Shown: positions 30,291-41,405, counted from the stretch's first letter. The stretch: DNA of 64,000 nt from Symbiodinium natans (GCA_905221605.1 CAJNDS010002475.1:221001-285000), one strand, 5' to 3'. Notes: generated from the sequence alone by a model not told the origin. Translations and numbers: made by a program.

Positions 30291-30369
30291 TTGGGATGTT
30301 CCCCCCTATACGAACAGTCATTAAACACTATAATGCCTATTCAGGACTGGTAGTAGAAGGGGGGCCTTA
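30291..30369. mobile_element. MITE family A, right end degraded
   Basis: TTGGGATGTTCCCCCCTATA ... GGTAGTAGAAGGGGGG; no TSD remains. Confidence 0.7.
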
Positions 30370-30513
30370 ATCGTAGACCCTTGCAGCGGTTATTTGTTCC
30401 ACATCCTGAAGCTGGGTTGAGGGTTTAGGGTTTCGGGTTTAGGGATTCGGGTTTCGGGTTTTTGGGTCGGTCTTGTGACTGGAACCTTCGTGGCTCTCGA
30501 GTTCTTTTTTCAG

Positions 30514-30603
30514 TGTTGGGTCGGATCGCTTGGCTGTTTTGAGGCAGCTTGCTGCTCTTGGGGTGGCTTATGATGTGTTGAATAAGGCCAAATTGCAAAA
30601 CAG
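30514..30603 (+). CDS. putative exon, TFIIS-N/LW-like helix
   Basis: Very strong acceptor GTTCTTTTTTCAG and a GC donor. It reads VGSDRLAVLRQLAALGVAYD then VLNKAKLQN. The LxxLxxLxVxxxxLxxxKL layout resembles helix 2-3 of TFIIS N-terminal domains. The following exon at 31715 resembles the last helix. Inference from pattern only. Confidence 0.45.
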
Positions 30604-31714
30604 GCAAAGAGTTCTCTGTGCAGAGAAGCCCTTTTCAAGGCCCATAGAAGTCGATGAACACATGCGAACCCGTCAACAACCGACAGACCACCGTGAATAT
30701 CTCCGACAAGCCCTTCCCGAGAATTGGCAACCCGCTTCAGAGCCCCGTGAAAACCTTAGCGTCGATTTCTGAGCCCTCAAGACAGGTGGTCAATGCAGAG
30801 ACCGCGGCTGAGGAAAAGGAGGTTTGGGCAAAGCATTTTTTGATTTTTTAGTCCTAAGACCCATGGCACCTCAAAACGCAAACAAGTTGTAGTCTTGGTG
30901 CTTCCTGGTAGGGACGAACAGCTTCTTTCAGGTTGTTTTTTCGGCGCTTGTACTCACACGCAGCGTGCGAGTGCTTCTCCGTGTGTGTCGCGCCCATGCC
31001 CCATGCAGGTGTGTGATAGGTTGCAGTTACCAAGCCATCACTCTTGCCAGCAGGCAGGTTTTTGCTCAGAAGGCGACCTTTGTCCTTATTTAGGCTTTTG
31101 ACGACTGGCATAATAACATTCGCAGACTCAACTTGCGGCAAGTAGCAACATTTCTGCACTAGGACTTTGTCGGGCTGTGCCCCAGACTTCCCACTATGAC
31201 AAAGCCAACTACAACACCGCCAAACCAAAACCAAGCCATTTTTGTTGCAAGGCTGAGCACCAAGAGAAGGCTCGGCAAAACAAAAAGTTCTTAAGTAGGA
31301 CCTGGGATCCAATAGGGGACACGGCCAACTTGTAAAAAGGGCTGACACTGCTGCAAACGGAGGGGAGGGGGTTGCGGACACAGCCGCGCCCAGAAGCCAA
31401 GCCCAAACAAACTCAGAGCAACCAAGCCGTTTTTTGAAACCTTGGCCTGCCCTTTTGCTTCACGGGCAAAACTTAAGAGCCTGTTGCAGGGGATGGGCTT
31501 GCACTGTTGCGAATCGCTGTTATGACATGGACAGAAAGCTGAATTTACAATGCTTGGAGTCTGTTGGCGAACATGCTGCGTTCGGAAGCGTGGAGCTTTG
31601 GTCTTTTGAACTTTTATTTGAGTGCGGACGCCGGGGCTTTGATTTCTTGGTCTTGATTCGAGTTGTTTCCCCAAACCCTAAACCCTAAATAGTGCACTTC
31701 TCCTTGTTCCAAAG

Positions 31715-31835
31715 TCCACGCCAAGAAGGAAGGACGAGCACGGAAAATTGTAGATGACTGGGTGGCCCCAGCAGCCCAGAAGCACCTGTATTCTGATTTC
31801 GGTGCTTTAAGGCAAGGTTTCAATGGGCTTTACAG
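31715..31835 (+). CDS. putative exon, continuation of TFIIS-N-like protein
   Basis: After TTGTTCCAAAG it reads HAKKEGRARKIVDDWVAPAA then QKHLYSDFGALRQGFNGLY. ARKIVDDW fits the final helix (AxxLVxxW) of TFIIS-N. It lies between a short CCCTAAA block and the TTTAGGG array at 31860. Confidence 0.5.
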
Positions 31836-31859
31836 GATTTGAGAGGTCCAGGCCGAGTG

Positions 31860-31902
31860 TTTAGGGTTTAGGGTTTAGGGTTTAGGGTTTAGGGTTTAGG
31901 GT
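31860..31902 (+). repeat. (TTTAGGG)6 array
   Basis: Between two + strand exons, hence probably intronic. Confidence 0.97.
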
Positions 31903-31941
31903 GGCTTAGGCAAACCTGGACGCATCTTTTCGGATCCCCAG

Positions 31942-32007
31942 CGAATGCAGAAGCAGCTGAAGAAGATGGAGCGGGCCCACCTTGAGAAAAGCCACCAGAT
32001 GGAGGAG
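31942..32007 (+). CDS. putative exon, Lys/Glu coiled coil
   Basis: Acceptor GGATCCCCAG and GC donor. 22 codons reading RMQKQLKKMERAHLEKSHQM then EE. It sits between TTTAGGG arrays. Confidence 0.5.
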
Positions 32008-32039
32008 GCTGGAAGTTGCCCAAGTGCCCAAGTGCCCTG

Positions 32040-32161
32040 GGGTTTAGGGTTTAGGGTTTAGGGTTTAGGGTTTAGGGTTTAGGGTTTAGGGTTTAGGGTT
32101 TAGGGTTTAGGGTTTAGGGTTTAGGGTTTAGGGTTTAGGGTTTAGGGTTTAGGGTTTAGGG
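32040..32161 (+). repeat. (TTTAGGG)17 array
   Basis: Longest perfect array in the window. Confidence 0.98.
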
Positions 32162-32811
32162 GTTCTGAAACCCTGGCCCCTATACATGATAATTGCACTT
32201 CAGGCTCTCGGCTCGAGTCCCGGAAAAGAGAACAGGATAAATCATCCCCCATGTGCATATCTCGTATGTTTGTGATTTTCTGATCGTGTTTTATTTTTGC
32301 GTTCCCAGCCGAGCTTCATTTGTGTGTGCGTCCTATCTTCCCAGGTGCTTCTATCTCTAAGCCCTAAGCTCTAAACCCTCTGAACCTCCCTGGACCTGTC
32401 TTCCATGAGAATTTCAGCTGACTCTCGCCTTGTCTCTTGACCTGCATCCTGAGAATCACCGGGCTCCGGGCCCGAAGAAAACTGAAGAGAACAATCCGGC
32501 CCGGATCCGAGATCCCAAGATTCTAGATTCAAGATTCACGATCCCAAAGTGCAAAATCCCAAGATCCCAAGATTCAAGCTTCAAGATTCAAGATTCAAGG
32601 TGCATGCACAGCTTCATTCGGGGCTTCGTCGGATCCCCACATAAGGCTCCAAGCCAAAGTCCGAAGTCAGGAGCAAGAAGCCAGCTAAGATCCGGGTTCC
32701 CAAGCTCAAGCTGCTTCGCATTGCGCCATTGGCTTAAATTGTAATTCCGCACGGTTTTTTTTTGCTGGAGTGCCCTCAGAAACAACAGGCACAAAGGAGG
32801 GAGGGCATGAG

Positions 32812-32901
32812 CCCGACAGACCTTTCGGCGTCCGAAGGTGCAAAAGCGCCTGCTGACCATGCAGAAGCTGCTCGAGCAGAGCGAGGCAATACGGGAAGGA
32901 G
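32812..32901 (+). CDS. putative exon, coiled-coil-like
   Basis: Frame reads RQTFRRPKVQKRLLTMQKLL then EQSEAIREGD. It may continue the 31942 coiled coil. Start uncertain. Confidence 0.35.
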
Positions 32902-32919
32902 ATTCTGGCAGTTGCATAT

Positions 32920-33016
32920 GGGGGTTTACGAAAATAGGGGCCCCCCAGTTTAGATCCCCAAATAGTAGGATTCCCTGAAATAAGGCCCCCAATAGGGCCC
33001 GAATTTAGGAAACGCC
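32920..33016. mobile_element. MITE family C, copy with ATAT duplication
   Basis: GGGGGTTTACGAAAATAGGG ... GAATTTAGGAAACGCC, flanked by ATAT (32916-32919, 33017-33020). Confidence 0.75.
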
Positions 33017-33298
33017 ATATGGTCGATTCTCTAAATGGTGGTTTTATTTTGGGGTTACTTTTATGAGGCACCCAAAAGAGACCACTAGTTTTGAGAACTT
33101 GACCAGAAAGTGCGCAGGGCCAAGATTGAGCATGTGTGGGCAATCTTTGCGTTGGGCCCTGCGATCCAATTTTCGGCCGTGCTTGTGCTTGGCTTTGTGT
33201 ATGTTGCTCGCCTTGCGCGAATAGAGCCTAACAAGGTGCCACACGAACTTGCCAGCCTTGGGCACATTCTATCAACTTGTTTAGCACAAAGGTCCCAA

Positions 33299-33356
33299 TC
33301 CTAAACCCTAGGCCCTAAACCCTAAACCCCCCTAAACCCTAAACCCTAACCCTAAA
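33299..33356 (-). repeat. CCCTAAA block
   Basis: Imperfect heptamers. Confidence 0.85.
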
Positions 33357-33445
33357 CGGATCCTAGGGTTTACAAGGTTTTTTGACTCGGACTCGGACTC
33401 AGGAGGGCAGGAAGATTTCTGAAGGCGTTTCGGTTTACGATTTAC

Positions 33446-33581
33446 CACTATTTGCTTAAAAACCCTAAAAAAACAATCATCCCTATATTACCCTTAAATA
33501 AGAGACAATAATCCCTATATTACCCTGATAAGGAAGAATATTGTTATTTTACCTTTGGGGCGGTCCTTGGGCAAATAGTAG
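33446..33581. mobile_element. MITE family D, best copy
   Basis: Ends ACTATTTGCTTAAAAACC and CCTTGGGCAAATAGT. The interior has two copies of AATCCCTATATTACCC-like sequence. Related copies lie at 43470, 48985 and 55745. Confidence 0.7.
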
Positions 33582-33821
33582 GTTTAGGATTTAGGGTCTT
33601 GCAGTCTCCAACGCCCAGCAGTGCCATGTGCCCTCATTTTGGCCCAAGCCTGTTGAGGTAGAGAGCCAATCCGCATGCATCGATGTGGCTGTAGTTCCAT
33701 GGCCTCAACGCAGTGTCTTGATCATACCACGCAGTCAGCGAAAACTATTTGGGTAACAGCTTCGTCTACAAAAGCAGACACTTACATATCAAACTCACAT
33801 TCAAGACGGAGCACTCCGCAG

Positions 33822-33895
33822 CTTGCAGAAGACATCGTAGAACTCCCCACGCTGACAGGCATGGTCCAGTGTCCTTTGCAAACATGGAAGCAAAG
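33822..33895 (+). CDS. putative exon
   Basis: Acceptor GAGCACTCCGCAG, GT donor. It reads LAEDIVELPTLTGMVQCPLQ then TWKQ. Confidence 0.4.
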
Positions 33896-34322
33896 GTTGT
33901 CTCCAGGGCGATCACGCACCTTGTCCGCGTTAGGGTTCAGGTTAAGGCTTGAGAATGGCGGGGCTGCGACGAGAGAAGTATTAAAGACGCATATGTTTCA
34001 CAGGAGCCCTCTGCATCCGAGCAGATGGAGTGGACACTTTTATGGTGGTACAAGCCCTCAGTCTCGCGCCTAATGCTCAGACTGTAAACTACACTCTAGC
34101 ATGTTAGATGCCCGATGCTGCACACGCAGTCCTGCTAGACTACCAGACTGCGCTGCTAGGAAAGGCGGAGTCTTCTTTGCCGAGATTACGGCATCGCGGA
34201 CTTTCTTGAGTATTTTTTTAAAGTTTCCTTTGCTTTCAAAGCTCCGAAGCACGGAAAAAAACCCAGAACTGGAACCCACCGATCACAAACCCACTGGGAC
34301 AGTCAGTCTTTATGGGCACCAG

Positions 34323-34421
34323 CGAAGGCCCTCCTCGATGTTGGGGAGTTGGGTACCGTGGTGGGGCCTGCCCGACGCAACCGCCAGGAGGCCAAGAATG
34401 GTGTCAGTGACCCAAAGCCGG
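34323..34421 (+). CDS. putative exon
   Basis: After TTTATGGGCACCAG it reads AKALLDVGELGTVVGPARRN then RQEAKNGVSDPK. Family unknown. Confidence 0.4.
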
Positions 34422-34663
34422 GGGGGGGGGGTGGTTTGGTGTGATGGCTTTGGGCTGTCAAGCTGTTTTGCCTCTTTCCTTGCCTATGGTTGAGGGCGGA
34501 AGTTTGAAGGTTCAGATGGATTAGGGCTGAGGCACACTCCTCGCAAGCAGCTCAGCAACTCCATCAAGTGAGTTAGAGCCTTCAAGCCCTAAAAACCGCA
34601 GCTTAGCAAGTCCTAGGTAAGCTTGCGCTTGGGGTTCTATCACTCAGCCGCAACCCCTGAGAG

Positions 34664-34749
34664 GCTTTGAAGGATTGTCTGGAGCTGCGGAAAGTGGCCG
34701 CCAAGTGCACCGACGATCCCAAACTCCTGCAGGCCTCCTTCTTGGGAGG
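34664..34749 (+). CDS. putative exon ending at a telomere-repeat donor
   Basis: Reads EALKDCLELRKVAAKCTDDP then KLLQASFLG. The GT donor is the start of the first GTTTAGGG unit. Confidence 0.5.
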
Positions 34750-34835
34750 GTTTAGGGTTTAGGGTTTAGGGTTTAGGGTTTAGGGTTTAGGGTTTAGGGT
34801 TTAGGGTTTAAGGTTTAGGGTTTTGGGTTTAGGGT
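34750..34835 (+). repeat. TTTAGGG array
   Basis: About 12 heptamers with one TTTAAGG. Confidence 0.97.
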
Positions 34836-35069
34836 TGGCTTAGGACCCTTTGTTTTGAAGGTGTAGCCCCTTGTCTCCTGAAATTACTTCCAGGCGTTTG
34901 ATGGCGGCACTTTGTTAAAGCTCTCCCTCTTTTTTTCCCGGGGAGGGGGGGGGAGGGGCGGGCAAGAGGAGCTTAAACGAATCAATGATTATCGACAAAA
35001 GCATCAGCTAGACCTCAGAACCAAAAAGAACACCTGAGTCAAATATAAGACTCCGTAAAGAAGGGGGGG

Positions 35070-35172
35070 AGGGAGGAAGGAAGGAAGGAAGGAAGGAAGG
35101 AAGGAAGGAAGGAAGGAAGGAAGGAAGGAAGGAAGGAAGGAAGGAAGGAAGGAAGGAAGGAAGGAAGGAAGG
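35070..35172 (+). repeat. (GGAA)n microsatellite
   Basis: About 25 units. Confidence 0.98.
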
Positions 35173-35550
35173 TAAGGAAGAAGAAGCATTCCAGTCCCAT
35201 GCTGTTTCTGCAAGGTTTTTTGTGCTCGGAACTGGAGTCCCACGATGTTTGTGAGGCTTGTGCCGGTGCGCAATTGCAGTCTCATGTAGCGCTTGCGACA
35301 TTTGCGCAGGCACAGAATGCTAGTCGCAGGGCAGGTACGCGGGTTCAGCATCGCTTTGGACTTATATAAGCACCCCGCTGACAGGGCTAACACAGCTTCA
35401 CAACGCGGCGTCAGGGGCTAATTCGGTGTCAGGAGCGAGTTCGGCGTCACAATTCGACGATATTCAGGGGCTCATTCGGCCTCAAACCTTACGCAGAATG
35501 CGGTCACCCCCGCACTTCGGCGCCAGACAATGCGGCGTCTCCTGCAGCAA

Positions 35551-35652
35551 TGGGCTTTTATGAAAATAAGGGACCCTTAACTAGGACCCCTAATATAGTA
35601 GGATCCCCCTTATAACAAGGACCCCAAGAAGGTGCCCGCCAATTTCGCAAAC
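35551..35652. mobile_element. MITE family C, copy
   Basis: GGGCTTTTATGAAAATAAGG ... CCAATTTCGCAAACCCCC. No clear duplication. Confidence 0.65.
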
Positions 35653-35939
35653 CCCCTCCAAATATAGGGCTCAAGCAAAGCAACGTCGGCTTCAGGTCCT
35701 CTCAACCCCGCCCCCCTCTGTGGCCCCCTGGGTTTTCACGCACGATGTCATAAGAAATATTGTGTATAGATACCATGAACAGTCCGATGTAAATGCTTCG
35801 GAGGAACTAGTACATCTAAAGGTGGATGGTTTTTTTTGTGTCTCTTATTGGGTCGGGAACAGGCTTTAAGGACCCCAAACTGAAGGCCCAATAATTGGTA
35901 TAGAAGCCCGGTGTTCCTTCTCTGGTCTCTTTCTTATTC

Positions 35940-36335
35940 TTCCTCACGCTCTCGCTCTGTCTCTCTCTCTCTCTCCCTCTTTCTCTCTCTTTCTCACTGT
36001 CTTTTTCTCTCTTACTCTTTCCTCTCTCTTTCCTCTTCGTCGCTCTCTTTCTTCCTCTGTCTTTCCTTCTCTCTCTCTCCCTCCCCTCTCGTTCCTTCTT
36101 TTCTTTCCTATCTTTCTTGCCTTTCTGTATTTCCCTCTTTCTTTTCTCTCTTTTCTTTCCTCTGGTGTGTTTTTTGTCTTTCTTCCTTCCTCTCTTTCCT
36201 CTCTTGCTGCTCTTGCCTCTGCTGCCTCTCTTTCCTGTCTTCTCTCCGCTCTCTTTTCTGTCCGCTCTCTCCTCTCTTTCTTCTCTGACTCTGCCTCTCT
36301 CTCGCTCTCTCTGCCTCTCTCTCTCTCTCGCTTGA
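35940..36335 (+). repeat. CT-rich polypyrimidine tract
   Basis: About 400 bp of CTCTCT and TTTCTTCC; long antisense Arg/Glu-rich ORF is an artefact. Confidence 0.9.
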
Positions 36336-36580
36336 ACAGTCCGCGTTCTCAGCCCTAAGTTGTTGAAGGCTTCTTCCCCCGGGCCATGCAATCTTCAGTT
36401 CAGGTTCAGTACCCAAAGCCCCGAAATCAGCAAGCAGTCAAAACCTGCCACGCGACTGGAGCTAACCACCAAACAGTCCCATACCCAAAAAACGCTGCAG
36501 GTGAAGACGCGCAAGGAAGAGCTGGAAGACATAACCTGGACTGCTACTTGGACTTGATGCGCATTGCTCCATGCTTTCAG

Positions 36581-36803
36581 CTTCCTTGCAAACTCTAGCA
36601 CTTCCCAAGTGCTGGAGGACATCGCGCTGCACATGCGGAGCCGTTCGTGTGTAGGGTTGATTCAGGAAACCCGACTTGGCACTGCTCGTACCAGTATCTC
36701 AGTTTCACCTAAATTTTTGCAACGACCACAGGTCCTTTGGCAAGAGGTGAGGTCTGCCACTGGTGCTCCAGCTACCCCTCCCGCCTCCCGCCCCGCATAC
36801 TGA
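36581..36803 (+). CDS. putative terminal exon
   Basis: Acceptor CTCCATGCTTTCAG. It reads FLANSSTSQVLEDIALHMRS and stays open 73 codons to a stop. An antisense ORF overlaps. Confidence 0.35.
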
Positions 36804-36867
36804 TCAAATTTGACAAAATGCACGGTCTCGAGCTTTGAGGGCTTGAGGGTGAGGTGTAGAATGCGAG

Positions 36868-37147
36868 ATCGCAGCGCTCAACCAAAGCCAAAAGCGCGTT
36901 GAGGTCAAAGACTTGGGTGGACGTCTTCTCGATGGGGCCGAGGGGCCTCCCCCGGGCTACAAGACGCCGAGCTGGATGCCATCCGCTGTCCAAGGACCTT
37001 GCAGCCGCTGAATGCGCACCTATGCCCTCAAACAAGTGCCCCAAAGTGACGAGAGGACCTCCCTTGGGCTACGTCTCGCCGGGAAAGTACCGTGAGCCGG
37101 TGAAGCCCGCCAAGGAGGAGACAGATCATCGCAGTCCGATGCCATGA
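36868..37147 (+). CDS. putative gene end, Pro/Gly-rich
   Basis: First frame: IAALNQSQKRVEVKDLGGRL, LDGAEGPPPGYKTPSW. After a GGACCTTGCAG the second frame reads ECAPMPSNKCPKVTRGPPLG, YVSPGKYREPVKPAKEE and stops. GPPPGYKTPSW and GPPLGYVSPGKY look like an internal duplication. The apparent intron is too short, so a frameshift or a longer intron is needed. Confidence 0.4.
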
Positions 37148-37149
37148 AA

Positions 37150-37714
37150 CCCATGGTACTTTTTCTGGCTCCGATAAAACAGCAGGTCCCCACATGTTAT
37201 CCTCGCAGCCCCAAATTGAAATCTCAAACCAAAAACAAGGGTAGAGTGGATGTCTTCGAGGTCTGTAAGCCCTCAAAACTTGGACGCGATTCGTGGTTAA
37301 GAGGTTGGGGGGGGGGGGGGTAGAATTCCGCCGCCGGAGAAAAAAACAAAACAACAACTGAACGCATGTCAAAGAAAGAAGCCTCATGTGCCAAACCGTG
37401 CACCAGGCCACATGAAGGCACCCATGAGCAACACCGGATGGCGCCACCGAATGCGAGACCCCGAGAGCCACCGCACTGAGCCATACGAGCCATCTTGCAC
37501 CACCGGGTGCTACCGAGCAACTGGGTTGAGTCATCTTAAGTCGGCCACTGGGCTGCTGCAGAGGCGAGTGACGCATGAACAGTGCGCTGTTGAAACCTCA
37601 TGACTTAACATGAGTCTGCCACGACATAAAGTGAAGGTATGGGCGAAGTTGCAAGAATTGTCCAAGGGCATTGGCCTTGAACAGATGTACTTTCAGACAG
37701 GTTTCGTCAGAACG

Positions 37715-37753
<39 letters not shown>

Positions 37754-39200
37754 TCTGTCCATCTTGTTGAAAGGTGCGTTCGCTGCTTTTTGTTTCCAGC
37801 TGCATGGACATTTTCCCCAAACGCTGCACTGTCGAGGCTCTTGGGCTTCTCAATTCAAGGATTGCTGGCATTCTGCTGATTGCTGCCATTTCCGGGCATT
37901 TCCGGGACTCCGGCTCCTTCTTTCCCCCTGTCTTCTCTCCTACGCTCTCCCCGTGCGTGGGTGGCTTTGTCGGGTTCCCTGGCTCATTGATGCTCGGTGT
38001 CTCCATTTGTCTCCTGTTGTCTTAACGCGGGTGCCATTTGCCGGGTTTTGAAGCTCATTCAGCTCCTCTTGTCTCCCTTTGTTTTTTTTTCATTTTGTGT
38101 GTTTCTCTTCGTCTCCCTTCATGTGGTTGCTGGGTTCTTGCGCTGCGGGTCTTATGTTTGTCTCCCTCGGTCTTTCTTGTAGCCCTTCATGCGGGTGGCC
38201 ACTGTGCGGTTCCTGGGCTTTTGCTCGGTGTCCCAATTCACTGGATCTGTGGCTCGCGTTCGTTGGCTCCGTCCGGTGGCTCAGTGGCTCGGGCGTCAGA
38301 ACAAAGGCCGCGACAGCAACCGCAATCGCATTGCGGAAGCGGGTTGTGTTGTGGTGCCAAGGTTGTAGGGTTTCTGACTTTTGACGGTTGAGGGGTTTAG
38401 ATCTTTTTGAAATTTGCCGGGTTCTGCCTCCAGATGCAGGAGCAGAAGTCTTGGCCCCAAGCAGAGTCGTGTTACTGGGTGGTTGACCTAAGGCGTCTCG
38501 CGCAGGCAAAAGGCGTCCCATCAGGGCGTCACACTGCAGTTTTCTAGTATGGCGCAGTTATCTTCATGACACGTGGGCGTCTCGCCAGGGCGTCCCCTTG
38601 CAGTTTTCTGTTCCGGCACATTCCTTAATCTGGTTATCTTTTGGGGTCGCGTAGGTGTCACAAGGCAGTTGTCCAGCATGTGTGGCGGATGTCTCACGGC
38701 AGCTGCAAAACCCGGACCCCTCCCGTAACCTACCATAGGCCCTGTGCTCAATCTACCGCATTAAAGTCTATAGTTCTGACACTGAACCCCACACCCTTTA
38801 AATTCGCGCAAGGTTTGCGGGGTTCCGGTTCAATGGACTTTTAATTTCATAAACCGTTTGCGTCGCACTGTTTGGTCGCGAACGGACACACTCATCCCTT
38901 TGTGTTTCGCTATGTTGCGCAAGTAGTCTGGCAAGGCGTCACATTGGGGTTTCAGGGTGCATCGTCGTCCGAAATCCTTTGGAATCGGTGCTCTGCGCTC
39001 GGTCTCGCGTGCATTTTGCTTGTCTGTTGCTATGTTGCAAAAAGTAGCCTGGCAAGGGCGTCTCCCTGGGGATTAGCTTTCTGTGGGTTGCCTTTTGCAT
39101 ACTTGGGGTGTGTCGCCTTTTGCCCGCGTGGGTCGCCTTAGGGCACCCAGTAGGGTTCCTGTTTTAATTTACGGGATAGTCCTTGATTCAGGGGTTTTGG
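37150..39200. other. no clear gene
   Basis: Holds (AG)n at 37718-37751, a poly-T tract at about 38082, and from 38480 to 39140 recurring GGGCGTCTC/GGGCGTCAC with TGCAGTTTTCT words. I see no supportable exon. Confidence 0.4.
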
Positions 39201-39213
39201 AGTCTCTGGGTAG

Positions 39214-39320
39214 AGCACGGAGGAGAACTCTGTCTATGGCTTCAAGACCAAGAAGCTTGTCGTCGAGTTCCCAGACGCAGACATCCGGGCTCCTGGGCGG
39301 CCCAAGCAAGGGGGTCCAGG
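39214..39320 (+). CDS. putative exon, basic
   Basis: Frame reads STEENSVYGFKTKKLVVEFP then DADIRAPGRPKQ. Strong coding look; family unknown. Confidence 0.45.
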
Positions 39321-39351
39321 AGTCTAGGAGTTTAGCTCCGCCTTATTTTAG

Positions 39352-39440
39352 GGTTCAGGGTTTAGGGTTTAGGGTCTACGGTTTAGGGTTTCGGGTTTTA
39401 TCGTTTAGGGTTTAGGGTTTAGGGCTTAGGGCTTAGGGTT
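39352..39440 (+). repeat. TTTAGGG block, imperfect
   Basis: G-strand heptamers with TTTCGGG and CTTAGGG variants. Confidence 0.9.
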
Positions 39441-39587
39441 AGGAACCTGAAATCGGCTCAAGCTTTTCGAGCTCGGGGAGGGCGTGGGGTGGGGGAGGGC
39501 ATGCGGTTGCGAAGGCACGTACTGTTGCTCGGCTTTTTGTACGGACAAGATTTCAGGCGCTAACCCTGCTCCCCCAACCTAGCTCAG

Positions 39588-39737
39588 GAGCTTGCTCCCA
39601 GTGGCGACTGGGAGGGCAAGGCCAAAGTGGCTTTGCAGCAGGCGCAAGGGCTTTGGGGCTTCGGGGATTCTTTCGGAGTTGAAGATCACTCAAAAGGCCC
39701 CCTGAAGCACCGCGAGCTCCGGGGAGTGGAAACTTAA
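39588..39737 (+). CDS. putative terminal exon
   Basis: Acceptor CCCCCAACCTAGCTCAG. 49 codons plus TAA: ELAPSGDWEGKAKVALQQAQ then GLWGFGDSFGVEDHSKG. Confidence 0.45.
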   Translation, partial: ELAPSGDWEGKAKVALQQAQGLWGFGDSFGVEDHSKGPLKHRELRGVET

Positions 39738-40262
39738 TGCTGCTGCATACAAACTGGAGTGCATTTGGAGCTTGGCCAGCAACTACTGGATGCTCATGCG
39801 CCTACTCCAATGTGTAACCGCTGGCTTCAACGGCTTGTTGCATAGACTGTGGGAGTCTACCTGGAACGCATAGCTGGCCAGGCAACTTCTAGGAACTGCA
39901 TGCCCGCGCAGTCATAAAGACGTCGGACTTTGGTGATTGGAGCTTGGGGGGTGAATTTGGCATTTTGGAGTTTGGCACCCATGCCAGCGTTTGGCAAAAA
40001 CCCTCTACCCGATGCCCTTCAGGCTGAGGTCCTTGAGCTCCCCAAGCTTCAGCCATGAGCCCAATGCCCAGACTCCCGGACACCCTCCAACTGAACCTCT
40101 CAAAACATGCAAGTTAGGGGTTGGCGAGATTAGGGGTACCATATTTGGGGGTTTCTATTCTAAGGGAATCCCTTGTTATCATAAACTTCCCAAGTGGAGC
40201 CATCCTAAAAGCAGGCCTTGAAGCGATATGGTCCCGTCCTGGAGGTGCGACTGGGCTTTCAG

Positions 40263-40332
40263 AGTGCCGCCGGCCCGCAAGCTTTCAGTCCAGGAAAGTG
40301 ACAAGACCTATGGCGTTCATATTGAAAAGCTG
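40263..40332 (+). CDS. putative exon
   Basis: Acceptor GACTGGGCTTTCAG and canonical donor GTAAGA. It reads VPPARKLSVQESDKTYGVHI then EKL, ending in phase 0, compatible with the exon at 40573. Confidence 0.55.
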
Positions 40333-40339
40333 GTAAGAA

Positions 40340-40440
40340 TGGGGATGTTCCCCCTTCTACAAACAGTCCTTAGTAGGGAGCTTAGTCATCCCTATTCGAA
40401 TCCCTATGAAGGACTGTTAGCTCAAGGGGGCAACATCCAA
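40340..40440. mobile_element. MITE family A, copy in intron
   Basis: TGGGGATGTTCCCCCTTCTA ... CAAGGGGGCAACATCCAA, 8 bp after the GTAAGA donor. TSD degraded. Confidence 0.8.
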
Positions 40441-40540
40441 CGGTAGACCCGGTGGGACATACTACGGACGATTTGACGTGCACCTCGTGGGATGTAAGAA
40501 GCGAAACTGCCTCGGTCAGCTTGGGCCTGCGCGTTTGACA

Positions 40541-40568
40541 GGGGTTTAGGGTTTAGGGTTTAGGGTTT
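40541..40568 (+). repeat. (TTTAGGG)4 at a splice acceptor
   Basis: The array ends TTTACAG directly before the next exon. Confidence 0.9.
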
Positions 40569-40572
40569 ACAG

Positions 40573-40875
40573 TGGCGCCGACTAAGCGAAGCAGCAGGCA
40601 TCCGCTGCCACAGCTCCCCAAGGCCACACACCTTGGCTTCAGCTTCTGCAACTCCCGAAGTTCAAACCACTCCATCCTCCACAAGCAGCAACAAGCATCC
40701 CCCTGATAAGGGCGTCCAGCTCCTGAGTCATCGAAGACAGCAAGGCGTCGATGTGCTGTCATGTCCTGTCTCATCGTATCCTCGATCTCACCAAGCACAG
40801 GAAACGCCGGAGTACTTCTGCGCCCACTCCAACAGCTCTGGGGCCGTTTTCCACTCTAGGAAGGGACTTCTTTAG
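40573..40875 (+). CDS. putative terminal exon, Ser/Thr/Pro-rich
   Basis: 100 open codons starting WRRLSEAAGIRCHSSPRPHT, with a TTPSSTSS linker, to TAG. Phase fits the exon at 40263. Confidence 0.4.
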   Translation, partial: WRRLSEAAGIRCHSSPRPHTLASASATPEVQTTPSSTSSNKHPPDKGVQLLSHRRQQGVDVLSCPVSSYPRSHQAQETPEYFCAHSNSSGAVFHSRKGLL

Positions 40876-41278
40876 CAGAACCAGACCTCCGACACAACTA
40901 CACCCAACATCCGACGTGGCGCAAACTTTGACCAGACCGTCACTTTGTCAGTGACACGGTAGCAGACCTTCGCCGTCACCGACTGCCCCAGATCAGACTC
41001 GCTGGACAGCGACAGCAAACCGCTGAGGGAGTGAAAAAACTTGCGTATTGCGGTTGAGTAAGGAGTGCCCACGAGGAGCATTCAGCTCGTAAAACGGTAA
41101 AAAGCAAAGCAAGAGAGCGATATCATTCTAGAACGATAAGGGTTAGAAAGAAGCGATAGCAAGCGTCAGGGACCAGCAAAGTCCAGCAAAACAGCGTGTT
41201 CCTTGTCTTTCAGCTTAGGGCCTGTAAGTTCGCGATGTTGGAGCTTGGAGTTTAGCCTCGCAATCCTGAATTCCCAAG

Positions 41279-41405
41279 GATGACGGGGAGAAGGTGGGGT
41301 GCGTGCGCTTTGCCAGTGCGAAAGCTGTCGAGCTTGCCATGAGCAAGTCCTCCCGTGGCTGGATTGCGGTTGGCGAGAGGCAGCTTCGAAAGCAATTTTG
41401 GACAT
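41279..41405 (+). CDS. putative exon, C-terminal half of an RRM
   Basis: After TTCCCAAG it reads DDGEKVGCVRFASAKAVELA then MSKSSRGWIAVGERQLRK. VGCVRFAS resembles the RNP1 strand, AKAVELAM helix 2, and GERQLR the closing strand of an RNA recognition motif. The first half was not found nearby. A family C MITE follows. Confidence 0.55.

Noticed and set aside
29879-30370. 163-codon WVVVGWWLGGG ORF
   Set aside because: Translation of the 11-bp minisatellite.
32170-32240. tRNA-like CTCGAGTCCCGG
   Set aside because: No complementary stems at tRNA spacing.
35816-36391. 191-codon Arg/Glu/Lys-rich minus-strand ORF
   Set aside because: Antisense of a CT-rich microsatellite tract.
39450-39470. Possible relic of the dinoflagellate spliced leader (TCGGCTCAAGC)
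   Set aside because: It shares only about ten bases with the leader end TTTGGCTCAAG and lacks the CCGTAGCC part.
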